A DNA stretch of 64,000 nucleotides from RGIG4097 sp937885645. Lineage in GTDB: Bacteria > Bacillota > Clostridia > Christensenellales > CAG-917. Shown here piece after piece: positions 6,463-13,695 of this stretch; the stretch's first letter is position 1; every line of letters begins with the position of its first letter. The stretch spans positions 1-64,000 of the forward strand of contig CALABJ010000020.1 of assembly GCA_937885645.1 (NCBI GenBank), in the 5' to 3' direction. The notes under the pieces were generated by a model. That model worked only from the letters and a program-made list of their open reading frames with translations, did no database searches and was not told the DNA's origin. A program made the translations under genes and the position numbers.

Positions 6463-7551
6463 TTAGATTCTAGTGGTTTTGTCTTCGCCGATGCCAAGCA
6501 TGCCGTCAACCACGTATCTCTTGCCGTTGGTGTCGGTGACGTAGCCACTGATGTTGCCGTAGGGCAGTGCGTAATAGACGTCAACAAGTCCAAGGTGGAT
6601 GGGCATATAGAAGACGTCTTTGATCTCGAACTTGACGTCAACGATACCTTCGCCCTTTTCGTCCACAACCTGCCACTCTTTTGCCTTCTTTTTGCCGTCT
6701 TTATGTTTGAACACGACAGGAGGCATAGGGAAGGACTCGTTTTCAATCCAAATGACGTTTTCGTTGTAGTTTTCTTGGTCAACGGATTGATTTCTCGTCA
6801 GGTTGAAAGCAAAATATTTCTTTTCGCCGTCCATATCGATTGTGCCCATGGTGGTGAGCCAGTCGTAGTGAGCACGGAAGGGATAATATCCTTTGTGGTC
6901 GTCGATGATACCAACGGAGTTTTCGTTGGTGTCGTATCTTTCACCATTGACGGTGATATGACCGGTGGCTTTGAAGAAGTCCTTTTCACTGTACAGTGCG
7001 TTTTGGAAGTTGCCTTTTTTGTCCTTTTTCAAAGGCATAACACCAACTGCGGAGGGGGAGATGCGGTCAAATTCAATGTCGATTTCAAAAGAGCCTTTCT
7101 TGGACTTTGAAAAACCTTTTGCGCTGGCTTTGCCGTTCAAAAAGTCGTTGTTGATGCGGTATTCGCTGTTTTTTGTGGCAAGATAGCAGTGGTCGTCTAT
7201 GAGTTGGCTTGCCACTTTTCCCTTTGATGCAGGGAATACGAAGTTGCGCCAAGCACTGATTTTTTCGGTCTTTTTGTCGTACCACACAAAGATGTTGAAA
7301 GCAAGAGGTCCCATGATATAGACTGCACTGATAAGTGCGCCTTCATCCATATGCACTTCAAATGCTTCCCATTCGGTCAGTCTGCCACGTTTCATCTTGT
7401 CGGGCATACGAGGTCCGCAGGGTTTGTCTGCATCAAGCAGGTTGAGGTTTTTGAAAGGTGCGTCAAAAGTGCCGTAGTGGACTTTGCCGTTTTCAACGAT
7501 TGATTCAGGGGTGGGCGCAGGTATGCGCTTGGGTGAGATATAGTGGCTCAT
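6463..7551 (-). CDS. DUF2804-like protein
   Basis: 362 residues with no signal peptide or membrane helices. The sequence is beta-rich, with many aromatic residues and features matching my recollection of the DUF2804 family: an early CGPRMPDK segment, a WEAFEVH strand, SFEIDIEFDR in the middle and a conserved FNLTRNQS. The family has no established reaction. The gene is monocistronic, with gggag before the ATG and a terminator after the stop. The family assignment is moderately sure; the function is unknown. Confidence 0.7.
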   Translation of the reverse strand: MSHYISPKRIPAPTPESIVENGKVHYGTFDAPFKNLNLLDADKPCGPRMPDKMKRGRLTEWEAFEVHMDEGALISAVYIMGPLAFNIFVWYDKKTEKISAWRNFVFPASKGKVASQLIDDHCYLATKNSEYRINNDFLNGKASAKGFSKSKKGSFEIDIEFDRISPSAVGVMPLKKDKKGNFQNALYSEKDFFKATGHITVNGERYDTNENSVGIIDDHKGYYPFRAHYDWLTTMGTIDMDGEKKYFAFNLTRNQSVDQENYNENVIWIENESFPMPPVVFKHKDGKKKAKEWQVVDEKGEGIVDVKFEIKDVFYMPIHLGLVDVYYALPYGNISGYVTDTNGKRYVVDGMLGIGEDKTTRI

Positions 7552-7677
7552 AATTTTCTCCCTTATCTTTATACATCTAGGTTATCACGAAAACAGCCCC
7601 ATTTCAATAGACGAATTCGTGGAAGTGTTGAATATCTCCCTTTTTTGACGAGAATTGTAGGGAAGGGATAAAAAAAA

Positions 7678-7706
7678 TGCACCCACTGACGTGAGTGCAA
7701 TTTTTT
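7678..7706 (-). terminator. Terminator of the initiator tRNA gene
   Basis: A hairpin of tgcac and cac arms with one mismatch follows the CCA end on the minus strand and runs into a T-run (A-run 7671-7677). Confidence 0.75.
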
Positions 7707-7707
7707 G

Positions 7708-7783
<76 letters not shown>

Positions 7784-7904
7784 ACGATGCTTGCTTATAA
7801 TACGGCATTGGAATGCGTTTGTCAAGCAGATTTTACATAAAGTTGAAATTTTATTCTATATAAATATATACATATAAGAACGAATGTATGCAAAAAGATT
7901 GATG

Positions 7905-7934
7905 TTGACAGAAAATATTGAGCTATTGTATAAT
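7905..7934 (+). promoter_or_regulatory. Promoter of the membrane-protein gene at 7962
   Basis: TTGACA at 7905-7910, 18-base spacer, TATAAT at 7929-7934, followed by the ribosome-binding site aaaggag. Confidence 0.82.
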
Positions 7935-7961
7935 GTTGAAAAAACTAAAAGGAGTTCGACA

Positions 7962-8456
7962 ATGAAAAACGTAATCAAGCACGAAAAGTACGGCGAAATC
8001 GTCTACAACGAAAGCGTTTGGACTGGCAAAAAGCGTCTTTTCGTCAATGGCGCTGAGTTGGCACGTAGAGCAAAAAACACCTATGTTTATGATGTAGATG
8101 GAATGACACACACCGCAGTCATCACAGGTAATTTTGTGATGGGAGCAACACTTTTGATCGGTGGTGAGAAAATCCAACTCGTCCCAAAAATCAAGTGGTA
8201 TGAAATCGCCCTTGGCGTGATCATGTTTGCATTTTTCCTCGTGTGGGGCAACGTTCCTACACTTTGTGCAATGTTCCCGTTGGTGGGCGGTGCAATAGGC
8301 GGAGTTGTCAGTGCGTTGTTTGGCATTGGCGCAATTGTCACAATGAAATTCCTGAAACCCATTTGGGCAAAACTTGTGACTTGGGTTGTATGCTTTGGCG
8401 CAGCAATCGGCATCAACTACGGCCTAGCACTTGCAGTGATATCATTGATGCAATAA
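7962..8456 (+). CDS. Membrane protein of unknown function, 164 residues
   Basis: The ATG after aaaggag is preferred over an upstream in-frame start that overlaps the promoter. Residues 1-80 form a soluble, beta-rich N-terminal domain. The rest holds three to four membrane helices (about 83-102, 104-135, 140-163) with glycine-rich packing. There is no signal peptide. I do not recognise the family. It is monocistronic, with a near-consensus promoter and a terminator. The N-terminal domain is probably cytoplasmic. Confidence 0.75.
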   Translation: MKNVIKHEKYGEIVYNESVWTGKKRLFVNGAELARRAKNTYVYDVDGMTHTAVITGNFVMGATLLIGGEKIQLVPKIKWYEIALGVIMFAFFLVWGNVPTLCAMFPLVGGAIGGVVSALFGIGAIVTMKFLKPIWAKLVTWVVCFGAAIGINYGLALAVISLMQ

Positions 8457-8460
8457 TATG

Positions 8461-8494
8461 AAAAAAGGACGCACCCATAGAGGTGCGTTTTTTT
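8461..8494 (+). terminator. Intrinsic terminator
   Basis: Stem acgcacc/ggtgcgt with a seven-T tail, directly after the stop of the preceding gene. Confidence 0.88.
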
Positions 8495-8517
8495 ATTGCA
8501 AAAAATCAAAAAAAGTG

Positions 8518-8546
8518 TTGACAAACAAGCGGGGCGGATTTATTAT
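8518..8546 (+). promoter_or_regulatory. Promoter of the csoR-copA operon
   Basis: TTGACA at 8518-8523, 17-base spacer, TATTAT at 8541-8546. Confidence 0.85.
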
Positions 8547-8550
8547 GAAA

Positions 8551-8567
8551 ATACCCCTCGGGGGTAT
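8551..8567 (+). promoter_or_regulatory. CsoR operator
   Basis: The perfect inverted repeat atacccctcgggggtat matches the G-tract palindrome known for CsoR copper repressors. It lies just downstream of the -10, over the expected start site, so CsoR would repress its own operon until Cu(I) binds. Confidence 0.88.
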
Positions 8568-8592
8568 GTGAATAAGAAGAAAAAGGTACATT

Positions 8593-8889
8593 ATGGAATA
8601 TTGTGAACATTGCAAATTGAAGCACCGCACCCCAGATGAGGCAAAGGCGCTTATCAACAGACTGAATAGAATTGAAGGTCAAGTCCGCGGAGTGAAGGGT
8701 ATGGTTGAAAATGACACCTATTGCACGGATATTCTTGTGCAAGTCAGTGCAATCACCGCCGCACTCAACGCATTCAACAAGGAACTTATGGCCTCACACA
8801 TCCGCACCTGCGTGGCGGAAGACATCCGCAGAGGAGATGACAGCACCATTGAAGAGTTGGTTGCCACCCTCCAAAAATTGATGAAGTAA
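8593..8889 (+). CDS. csoR: CsoR copper-sensing repressor
   Basis: 98 residues, the usual all-helical CsoR/RcnR length. The Cu(I) ligand set of the family is present: C44 in helix 2 and the HIRTC motif with H69 and C73. The start follows with NRLNRIEGQVRGV, the conserved DNA-binding surface. There is an additional N-terminal CEHC that could bind metal. The stop is one base before the copA start. The CsoR operator upstream and CopA downstream make the copper assignment strong. Confidence 0.95.
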   Translation: MEYCEHCKLKHRTPDEAKALINRLNRIEGQVRGVKGMVENDTYCTDILVQVSAITAALNAFNKELMASHIRTCVAEDIRRGDDSTIEELVATLQKLMK

Positions 8890-8890
8890 T

Positions 8891-11539
8891 ATGGAAAAGT
8901 ATATTGTCACAGGAATGGACTGCGCATCTTGTAGCGCACGTGTTGAAAGGACTGTTTCTGCCCTTGAAGGAGTGGAGAGTTGTGTTGTGAGTCTGCTCAC
9001 CAACTCTATGACCGTCACGGGAGATATATCTCCCGACAAGGTTGAGGCGGCAGTCAATGCAATCGGCTATCACGCAAAGCACGTCACCGACTCCACCCCC
9101 ACGGTGGTGGTGAAGGAAAAGGGCAAGTTGGACAAAAACACCAAGTGGCTTGTCACCCACTTGTCATTGTCAGTGGTGCTGACCTCAGTGCTTATGTATT
9201 TCTCTATGGGCTACACCATGGCAAATTTCCCTTTGCCCAAAGGGATGGTGGAAAGCCCTATGTCCGTAGCAATCGTGCAGATGGTCATAGCCCTTGTGGT
9301 TATGGCGTTGAACGCCAAGTTTTTCATCAACGGCACAAAGGGTATGTTGCGCTTATCTCCCAACATGGACACCCTTGTGTCAATGGGCTCACTGGTGTCC
9401 TTTGGATACAGTGTGTATATCTTTGCCCTCGTCGTCATTGATGAAAGGGCAGGGAATATCGCATCGGCAACCCACCAACTTCACGGATTATATTTTGAAT
9501 CCGCAGCAATGATACTCACCCTCATCACCATAGGCAAAACCTTAGAGGCCAGAGCAAAGGGCAGGACAACCAGCGCCCTTGAAGGACTTTTGCGCCTTGC
9601 ACCCAAGACTGCAACCGTAGTTCGTGATGGCGTAGAAATGGTGGTCAAAGTCGAAGACGTTGGAGTGGGTGATATATTCATCGTTCTCCCCGGTGACCAA
9701 ATCCCTGTGGACGGCGTTGTGGTTGAAGGCAGAAGTGCAGTCAATGAGTCCGCCCTCACCGGCGAAAGCATACCCGTTGACAAAGAAATAGGTGACAACG
9801 TGTCCTCAGGCACAATGAACGTCAGCGGTTATCTAAAATGCAGAGCAGAGCGTGTTGGTGAAGACACAACCCTCTCACAAATCATACGTATGGTCAGTGA
9901 CGCCAGTGCCACAAAAGCCCCCATTGCAAAACTTGCAGACAAGGTGTCAGGGGTGTTTGTGCCTGTGGTTTTGGGCATATCCCTAGTCACTCTCATTGTA
10001 TGGCTTTCTTTGAAAGCCCCCGTTGGCGAAGCAATCATACACGCAATATCCGTCCTCGTCATCTCTTGCCCCTGCGCCCTCGGACTTGCAACTCCTGTTG
10101 CCATTATGGTGGGTATGGGCAAAGGCGCACGAAATGGAATACTCTTCAAGACTGCAACCTCAGTTGAGCAAGCAGGCAAGGTGAAGATTGTTGCCTTTGA
10201 CAAGACGGGCACTCTCACCAAGGGCAATCCTACCGTGGTGGGTGTGTATCCTGCAACAGGTGTCACCGAAAATGAACTCCTAACCCTTGCAACTGCCCTT
10301 GAACAACACAGTGAGCACCCTCTTGCAAAGGCAATTATGAGGAAAGCGGTGTGCGAAAACATTGAAACAAAGGCAGTTGAGGACTTTGAAATCCTCCCCG
10401 GTCACGGCGTAAAGGCAACCCTTGACGGAGTGACACTTGAGGGCGGAAACAGAGTGTTTATCGAGTCAATCTGCACAATCCCCGAAGAAATGAAAGAGGT
10501 GGCTGAAACCCTTGCGGAAGAGGGCAAAACACCTATGTACTTTGTGGCAGACGGAGTACTGAAAGGTGTCATCGCTGTCGCGGACGTCATAAAGAAAGAC
10601 GCAATCGAGGCAGTGAAACACCTTCACGAAATGGGTGTGAAAACCGTTATGCTGACAGGCGACAACGAGCGCACCGCAAAGGCAATTGCCAAGGAAATCG
10701 GCATTGATGAAGTGGTGGCAGGAGTCCTTCCTGACGGCAAGGAAAAGGTGATAAGACAACTGCAAAAAGAGGGGGCAGTGGCAATGGTCGGTGACGGCAT
10801 AAATGACGCACTTGCTCTCACCGTTGCGGAGGTTGGCATTGCAATCGGCGCAGGCACGGACGTGGCAATAGATGCCGCCGATGTGGTGCTTATGAAGGAC
10901 AATCTCACCGCCGTGCCCAATGCAATCAAACTGTCAAGACACACTCTTAGAAACATCAAGCAAAACCTGTTTTGGGCGTTCATCTACAACGTCATCAGCA
11001 TACCCATTGCAGCAGGGGCACTGACTCCTGTTGGTGTCAGCCTCAGCCCTATGGTTGGTGCAATCGCCATGAGTTTGTCAGACATATTCGTGGTGGGAAA
11101 TGCCCTCAGACTGAACCTGTTGAAACTCTTTGAAACAAAACAAGAAACTGACACAAAACACACTTTAAGTTGTGATTGTGGTGACGTAAACTGCGGTTGT
11201 TGTGAAGATGAACATAACGATTGCTACTGCGATGATCATCACGAAGCACGTTGTGATGACCATTGCAGTTGTCACAATGACCACCACGAAGACCACACAG
11301 AAAACACCGAAAATACGGAGGAAACCAATATGACAAAGACAATGAAAATTGAAGGTATGATGTGCCCTCACTGCGAAAACAGAGTGCGCAAAACCCTTGA
11401 AGCAATGGACGGAATTGAAAGCGCAGTTGTGTCCCACGTTGAAGGCACTGCAGTCCTCACTCTCACCAAAGACGTGGACAACGACCTCCTCAAAAAGACC
11501 ATTGAAGACCAAGGCTATCCCGTCCTTGAAATCAAATAA
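8891..11539 (+). CDS. copA: CopA copper-exporting ATPase with fused C-terminal CopZ-like domain
   Basis: 882 residues. An N-terminal heavy-metal-associated domain (CASC, C11/C14) is followed by a P1B-ATPase core with eight membrane helices, the Cu-translocating CPC (C393-C395), phosphorylated D437 in DKTGT, and the TGDN and GDGIND motifs. After the last helix pair there is a linker (about 762-813) extremely rich in Asp, His and Cys, and then a second complete HMA domain (814-882, CPHC at C825/C828). Most bacterial CopA enzymes keep HMA domains at the N-terminus and encode CopZ separately. An in-frame ATG at 11330 has a good ggagga upstream, so the last 69 residues may also be made as a free chaperone. 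Confidence 0.95.
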   Translation: MEKYIVTGMDCASCSARVERTVSALEGVESCVVSLLTNSMTVTGDISPDKVEAAVNAIGYHAKHVTDSTPTVVVKEKGKLDKNTKWLVTHLSLSVVLTSVLMYFSMGYTMANFPLPKGMVESPMSVAIVQMVIALVVMALNAKFFINGTKGMLRLSPNMDTLVSMGSLVSFGYSVYIFALVVIDERAGNIASATHQLHGLYFESAAMILTLITIGKTLEARAKGRTTSALEGLLRLAPKTATVVRDGVEMVVKVEDVGVGDIFIVLPGDQIPVDGVVVEGRSAVNESALTGESIPVDKEIGDNVSSGTMNVSGYLKCRAERVGEDTTLSQIIRMVSDASATKAPIAKLADKVSGVFVPVVLGISLVTLIVWLSLKAPVGEAIIHAISVLVISCPCALGLATPVAIMVGMGKGARNGILFKTATSVEQAGKVKIVAFDKTGTLTKGNPTVVGVYPATGVTENELLTLATALEQHSEHPLAKAIMRKAVCENIETKAVEDFEILPGHGVKATLDGVTLEGGNRVFIESICTIPEEMKEVAETLAEEGKTPMYFVADGVLKGVIAVADVIKKDAIEAVKHLHEMGVKTVMLTGDNERTAKAIAKEIGIDEVVAGVLPDGKEKVIRQLQKEGAVAMVGDGINDALALTVAEVGIAIGAGTDVAIDAADVVLMKDNLTAVPNAIKLSRHTLRNIKQNLFWAFIYNVISIPIAAGALTPVGVSLSPMVGAIAMSLSDIFVVGNALRLNLLKLFETKQETDTKHTLSCDCGDVNCGCCEDEHNDCYCDDHHEARCDDHCSCHNDHHEDHTENTENTEETNMTKTMKIEGMMCPHCENRVRKTLEAMDGIESAVVSHVEGTAVLTLTKDVDNDLLKKTIEDQGYPVLEIK
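11316..11332 (+). promoter_or_regulatory. Internal ribosome-binding site and start inside copA
   Basis: cggagga lies about seven bases before the in-frame ATG at 11330-11332, at the exact boundary between the metal-binding linker and the second HMA domain. This spacing and strength equal those of ordinary gene starts in the window. It would produce a 69-residue CopZ-like protein. The alternative is a relic of a gene fusion. Confidence 0.6.
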
Positions 11540-11542
11540 TTG

Positions 11543-11571
11543 TTGATTTACACTTTAAGTGATGATAGAAT
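11543..11571 (+). promoter_or_regulatory. Promoter of the acetyltransferase gene
   Basis: TTGATT at 11543-11548, 17-base spacer, TAGAAT at 11566-11571. It lies in a small palindrome-rich stretch (gatgata/tatcatc). Confidence 0.65.
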
Positions 11572-11603
11572 ATTATCATCAATAGAAATGTGAGGAAACC
11601 CCT

Positions 11604-12215
11604 ATGTCAATGAGAGATAAACTGCATACCGGAGAATTGTATCTTCCTGATGATATGTCTGTAGTTGTTGAACAAGCAAAATATCTCAATCGTTTGCGCA
11701 GGTATAATAGGACAGGGCCATATCAATTTTTTACACGACAAAGACTTCTAAAAAAGATGTTTGCAGACCTGGGCAAAAATTGCTACATCGAGCCTCCTTT
11801 CCACGCAAACTGGGGCGGACATCACGTTCACTTTGGCAACCACGTCTACGCCAACTTCAACCTTACAATCGTTGACGACACCCACGTGTATGTAGGGGAC
11901 AACGTTATGTTTGGACCCAACGTGACAATAGCAACAGGCGGTCATCCCATCATTCCTGAATTGAGAGAAAAAAACTATCAATACAATATGCCCGTCCATA
12001 TCGGCAAAAACGTATGGATAGGGGCAGGGGCTCTCATTATGCCCGGCGTCACCATAGGGGAAAACACCGTCATCGGCGCAGGCAGTGTGGTGACAAAGGA
12101 TATCCCTGCAAACGTGGTGGCAGTGGGCAATCCTTGTAGAGTTATGCGAGAAATCGGCGACCGCGACCGTGAATTCTATTTCAAGGACCGCCGAATCGAC
12201 TGGGACAACGTGTAA
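11604..12215 (+). CDS. Maltose/galactoside O-acetyltransferase family protein
   Basis: 203 residues. An N-terminal helical MAC-type domain (about 1-60) is followed by a left-handed beta-helix of hexapeptide repeats (about 75-185). It has the catalytic-type histidine in GGHPI and the usual closing NPCRVMREI. Such enzymes move acetyl from acetyl-CoA to the 6-hydroxyl of sugars. Ribosome-binding site gagga precedes the ATG. Its substrate cannot be told; galactosides or maltosides would suit the carbohydrate genes nearby, though it is not in their operon. Confidence 0.88.
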   Translation: MSMRDKLHTGELYLPDDMSVVVEQAKYLNRLRRYNRTGPYQFFTRQRLLKKMFADLGKNCYIEPPFHANWGGHHVHFGNHVYANFNLTIVDDTHVYVGDNVMFGPNVTIATGGHPIIPELREKNYQYNMPVHIGKNVWIGAGALIMPGVTIGENTVIGAGSVVTKDIPANVVAVGNPCRVMREIGDRDREFYFKDRRIDWDNV

Positions 12216-12245
12216 AAGTATAAAATCAGCAATGTAAAGAGAAAT

Positions 12246-12275
12246 AAAAAACCCACTCTATGAGTGGGTTTTGTT
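12246..12275. terminator. Bidirectional intrinsic terminator between convergent genes
   Basis: The stem aacccact/agtgggtt with A- and T-runs serves the acetyltransferase gene on the plus strand and the small gene at 12293 on the minus strand. Confidence 0.85.
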
Positions 12276-12292
12276 ATTATTCAAAACAAAAA

Positions 12293-12556
12293 TCAACCGA
12301 ATCCCATAAATTTCTTTCCAACAAGTTTGCCGTTGTAAAAGAGTCTCATAAACATGTATCCCATTTTTGCTTCAACGGGAATGTTTATGCCATAATTGTC
12401 AATATTGCCTCTGAGCGTAAATTGTCCAGCAATATAGCTTACGTATCTGTCCACGACTTGCCCATTTATGACAAGTGAGCACACTTCGGGTGCGTTGAAC
12501 ACCTGAACAACATTGCCACCTTCTTTATACTCAATTTTCAGTCGACCTAAACCCAT
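12293..12556 (-). CDS. Small beta-rich protein of unknown function
   Basis: 87 residues from the ATG preceded by a perfect aaggagg. A longer frame upstream would lack this site. The product has no signal peptide, membrane helix or cysteine cluster; strands alternate with short turns and Gly, Tyr and Val are common. I do not recognise it. It is monocistronic, converging on the acetyltransferase terminator, and opens toward the repeat-rich interval to its right. Confidence 0.65.
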   Translation of the reverse strand: MGLGRLKIEYKEGGNVVQVFNAPEVCSLVINGQVVDRYVSYIAGQFTLRGNIDNYGINIPVEAKMGYMFMRLFYNGKLVGKKFMGFG

Positions 12557-12680
12557 AATTACCTCCTTTGTGCACATCAAAATAGGCAGTTCAATAAAGC
12601 AGAGCAACCTGCAAGAACCGTTGAATTTACTATATCAAAAATAGTAGGGAAAGTCAATATAGAAGCAATTTCTAAATTAA

Positions 12681-12718
12681 GCGCCAGCAGTGACTCGTCA
12701 CTGGTTCAGGGTGTGCAA
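12681..12718 (+). repeat. 38-bp direct repeat, left copy
   Basis: It begins gcgccagcagtgac and ends ggttcagggtgtgcaa. It matches 12987-13024 except for two bases of the central trinucleotide. The centre agtgac-N3-gtcact region is itself an inverted repeat. Confidence 0.85.
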
Positions 12719-12880
12719 ATTAAATCACGGCAAAGCCGTGTATGAAATCATTGTGAAACAATGTATGCAATCAAAACGCAGTTTTGTATGGCATCAAGCC
12801 AAACTAAACAATTACATGCACGCAAGCGTGATTACATGCAATGCTCTGCATTGATGACATTCCAATCCTTCGGCTTGGAT
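12719..12880. repeat. Tandem-hairpin array
   Basis: Successive short hairpins have unrelated arms (cacggc/gccgtg, cattgt/acaatg, aaaac/gtttt, cacgc/gcgtg, atgc/gcat, ccaa/ttgg). They are joined by a repeated linker of the type tatgaaatca, tatgcaatca or tatggcatca, later attacatg. The arms vary while the linker is retained, the opposite of a CRISPR array. There is no coding potential. Confidence 0.7.
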
Positions 12881-12883
12881 AAA

Positions 12884-12914
12884 AAAATCTCGTCCTTGCG
12901 AACGAGATTTTTTT
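12884..12914. terminator. Terminator-like hairpin next to a truncated tRNA end
   Basis: Stem aatctcgt/acgagatt flanked by A-run and T-run. On the minus strand it directly follows the tRNA-Val-like fragment at 12915-12934, as the genuine terminator follows tRNA-Val. Confidence 0.7.
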
Positions 12915-12934
12915 GGTGGACACTACTGACTCGT
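12915..12934 (-). pseudogene. Truncated duplicate of the tRNA-Val 3' end
   Basis: ggtggacactactg, then actcg, repeats the first 14 bases plus the following actcg of the tRNA-Val gene at 13101-13119 with one base missing. The rest of the tRNA is absent. As with the intact gene, a T-run and a terminator adjoin it. Confidence 0.7.
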
Positions 12935-12986
12935 AGAGAGTGGAACGAACGTAATAGCGAAACGAGTGAGTTTACTCACGTAGTGA

Positions 12987-13024
12987 GCGCCAGCAGTGAC
13001 ATGTCACTGGTTCAGGGTGTGCAA
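12987..13024 (+). repeat. 38-bp direct repeat, right copy
   Basis: Second copy of the 12681-12718 repeat. The two copies bracket the hairpin array, the terminator-like hairpin and the truncated tRNA-Val end. Confidence 0.85.
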
Positions 13025-13065
13025 CACCCATCATTGACTTTGTCAATGTAAGTCCAGTTTGCCAC

Positions 13066-13099
13066 AAAAAAAAGAAGCCTGTTTAGGCTTCTAATTTTT
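13066..13099 (-). terminator. Terminator of tRNA-Val
   Basis: The stem agaagcct/aggcttct has a gttt loop, and on the minus strand it is followed by eight T. It lies immediately after the CCA end. Confidence 0.85.
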
Positions 13100-13176
13100 T
13101 GGTGGACACTACTGGACTCGAACCAGTGACCCCCTGCTTGTAAGGCAGGTGCTCTAACCAACTGAGCTAAGCGTCC
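13100..13176 (-). tRNA. tRNA-Val (TAC)
   Basis: 77 bases with encoded CCA. The acceptor stem ggacgc.. pairs with the 3' strand, the anticodon arm is CCTGC-CTTACAA-GCAGG, and the T-arm contains ggttcga. Confidence 0.95.
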
Positions 13177-13182
13177 AAAATA

Positions 13183-13209
13183 TAAGAGCCACTAAAACTA
13201 GTGGCTCTT
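13183..13209 (-). terminator. Hairpin between tRNA-Glu and tRNA-Val
   Basis: The stem agagccac/gtggctct forms a strong hairpin after the tRNA-Glu CCA end on the minus strand. The U-tract is short, so it may be a terminator or a processing structure within a tRNA transcript. Confidence 0.6.
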
Positions 13210-13284
13210 TGGTGACCCTACCGAGGTTCGAACTCGGGTTACCGCCGTGAAAGGGCGATGTCTTAACCGCTTGACCATAGGGCC
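13210..13284 (-). tRNA. tRNA-Glu (TTC)
   Basis: 75 bases with encoded CCA. The anticodon arm CCGCC-CTTTCAC-GGCGG is identical to the usual bacterial tRNA-Glu arm. The T-arm has gagttcgaacctc. Confidence 0.96.
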
Positions 13285-13411
13285 TCGTTACACCCGAAGG
13301 TGGTTGTATTTCCGCTGATGGCTTTGCCATCTATATTTCCTCATCTTACTCTCCCAAGTGGTACTTGATTCCTCACTTGCCATCATGGAGAAAAGATGGT
13401 ACTTATCAAAT

Positions 13412-13488
13412 TGGTAGCGGCGGTCGGATTCGAACCAACGACCTGCCGGGTATGAACCGGCCGCTATAACCATCTAAGCTACGCCGCC
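13412..13488 (-). tRNA. Elongator tRNA-Met (CAT)
   Basis: 77 bases with encoded CCA. A fully paired acceptor stem (ggcggc with gccgct) distinguishes it from the initiator at 7708. The anticodon loop is TTCATAC. Its closest resemblance is to Bacillus elongator tRNA-Met. A tRNA-Ile with modified CAT cannot be excluded by sequence alone but is less likely. Confidence 0.88.
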
Positions 13489-13638
13489 ATAGCACCTAAC
13501 CATTTGATGCTTGTATATAATATCAACAATGTTTTTTTCTGTCAACTAAACTAAAACAATTTGATGAAAAATTTTACAATTTTCGTTATCCAAGGGGATT
13601 AAGCAAGTATTTTTAGTGTTAACTGACTTATTTTATAG

Positions 13639-13668
13639 TTGAAAAGGCGGGGCGGGGTGGTGTATAAT
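13639..13668 (+). promoter_or_regulatory. Promoter of the LRR gene
   Basis: TTGAAA at 13639-13644, 18-base spacer, TATAAT at 13663-13668. The spacer is unusually G-rich (ggcggggcggggtgg). Confidence 0.72.
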
Positions 13669-13695
13669 AGGATAAATTTGTTTTGGAGAACGACT

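Noticed and set aside
12719..12880. CRISPR-like array
   Set aside because: Units have variable arms and short linkers of about ten bases, no constant repeat of 25-40 bases, and no cas genes in the window.
12915..13119. Integrated element at tRNA-Val
   Set aside because: A partial copy of the tRNA end exists, but the interval is only about 200 bases and holds no integrase or cargo. It is kept as a footprint only.
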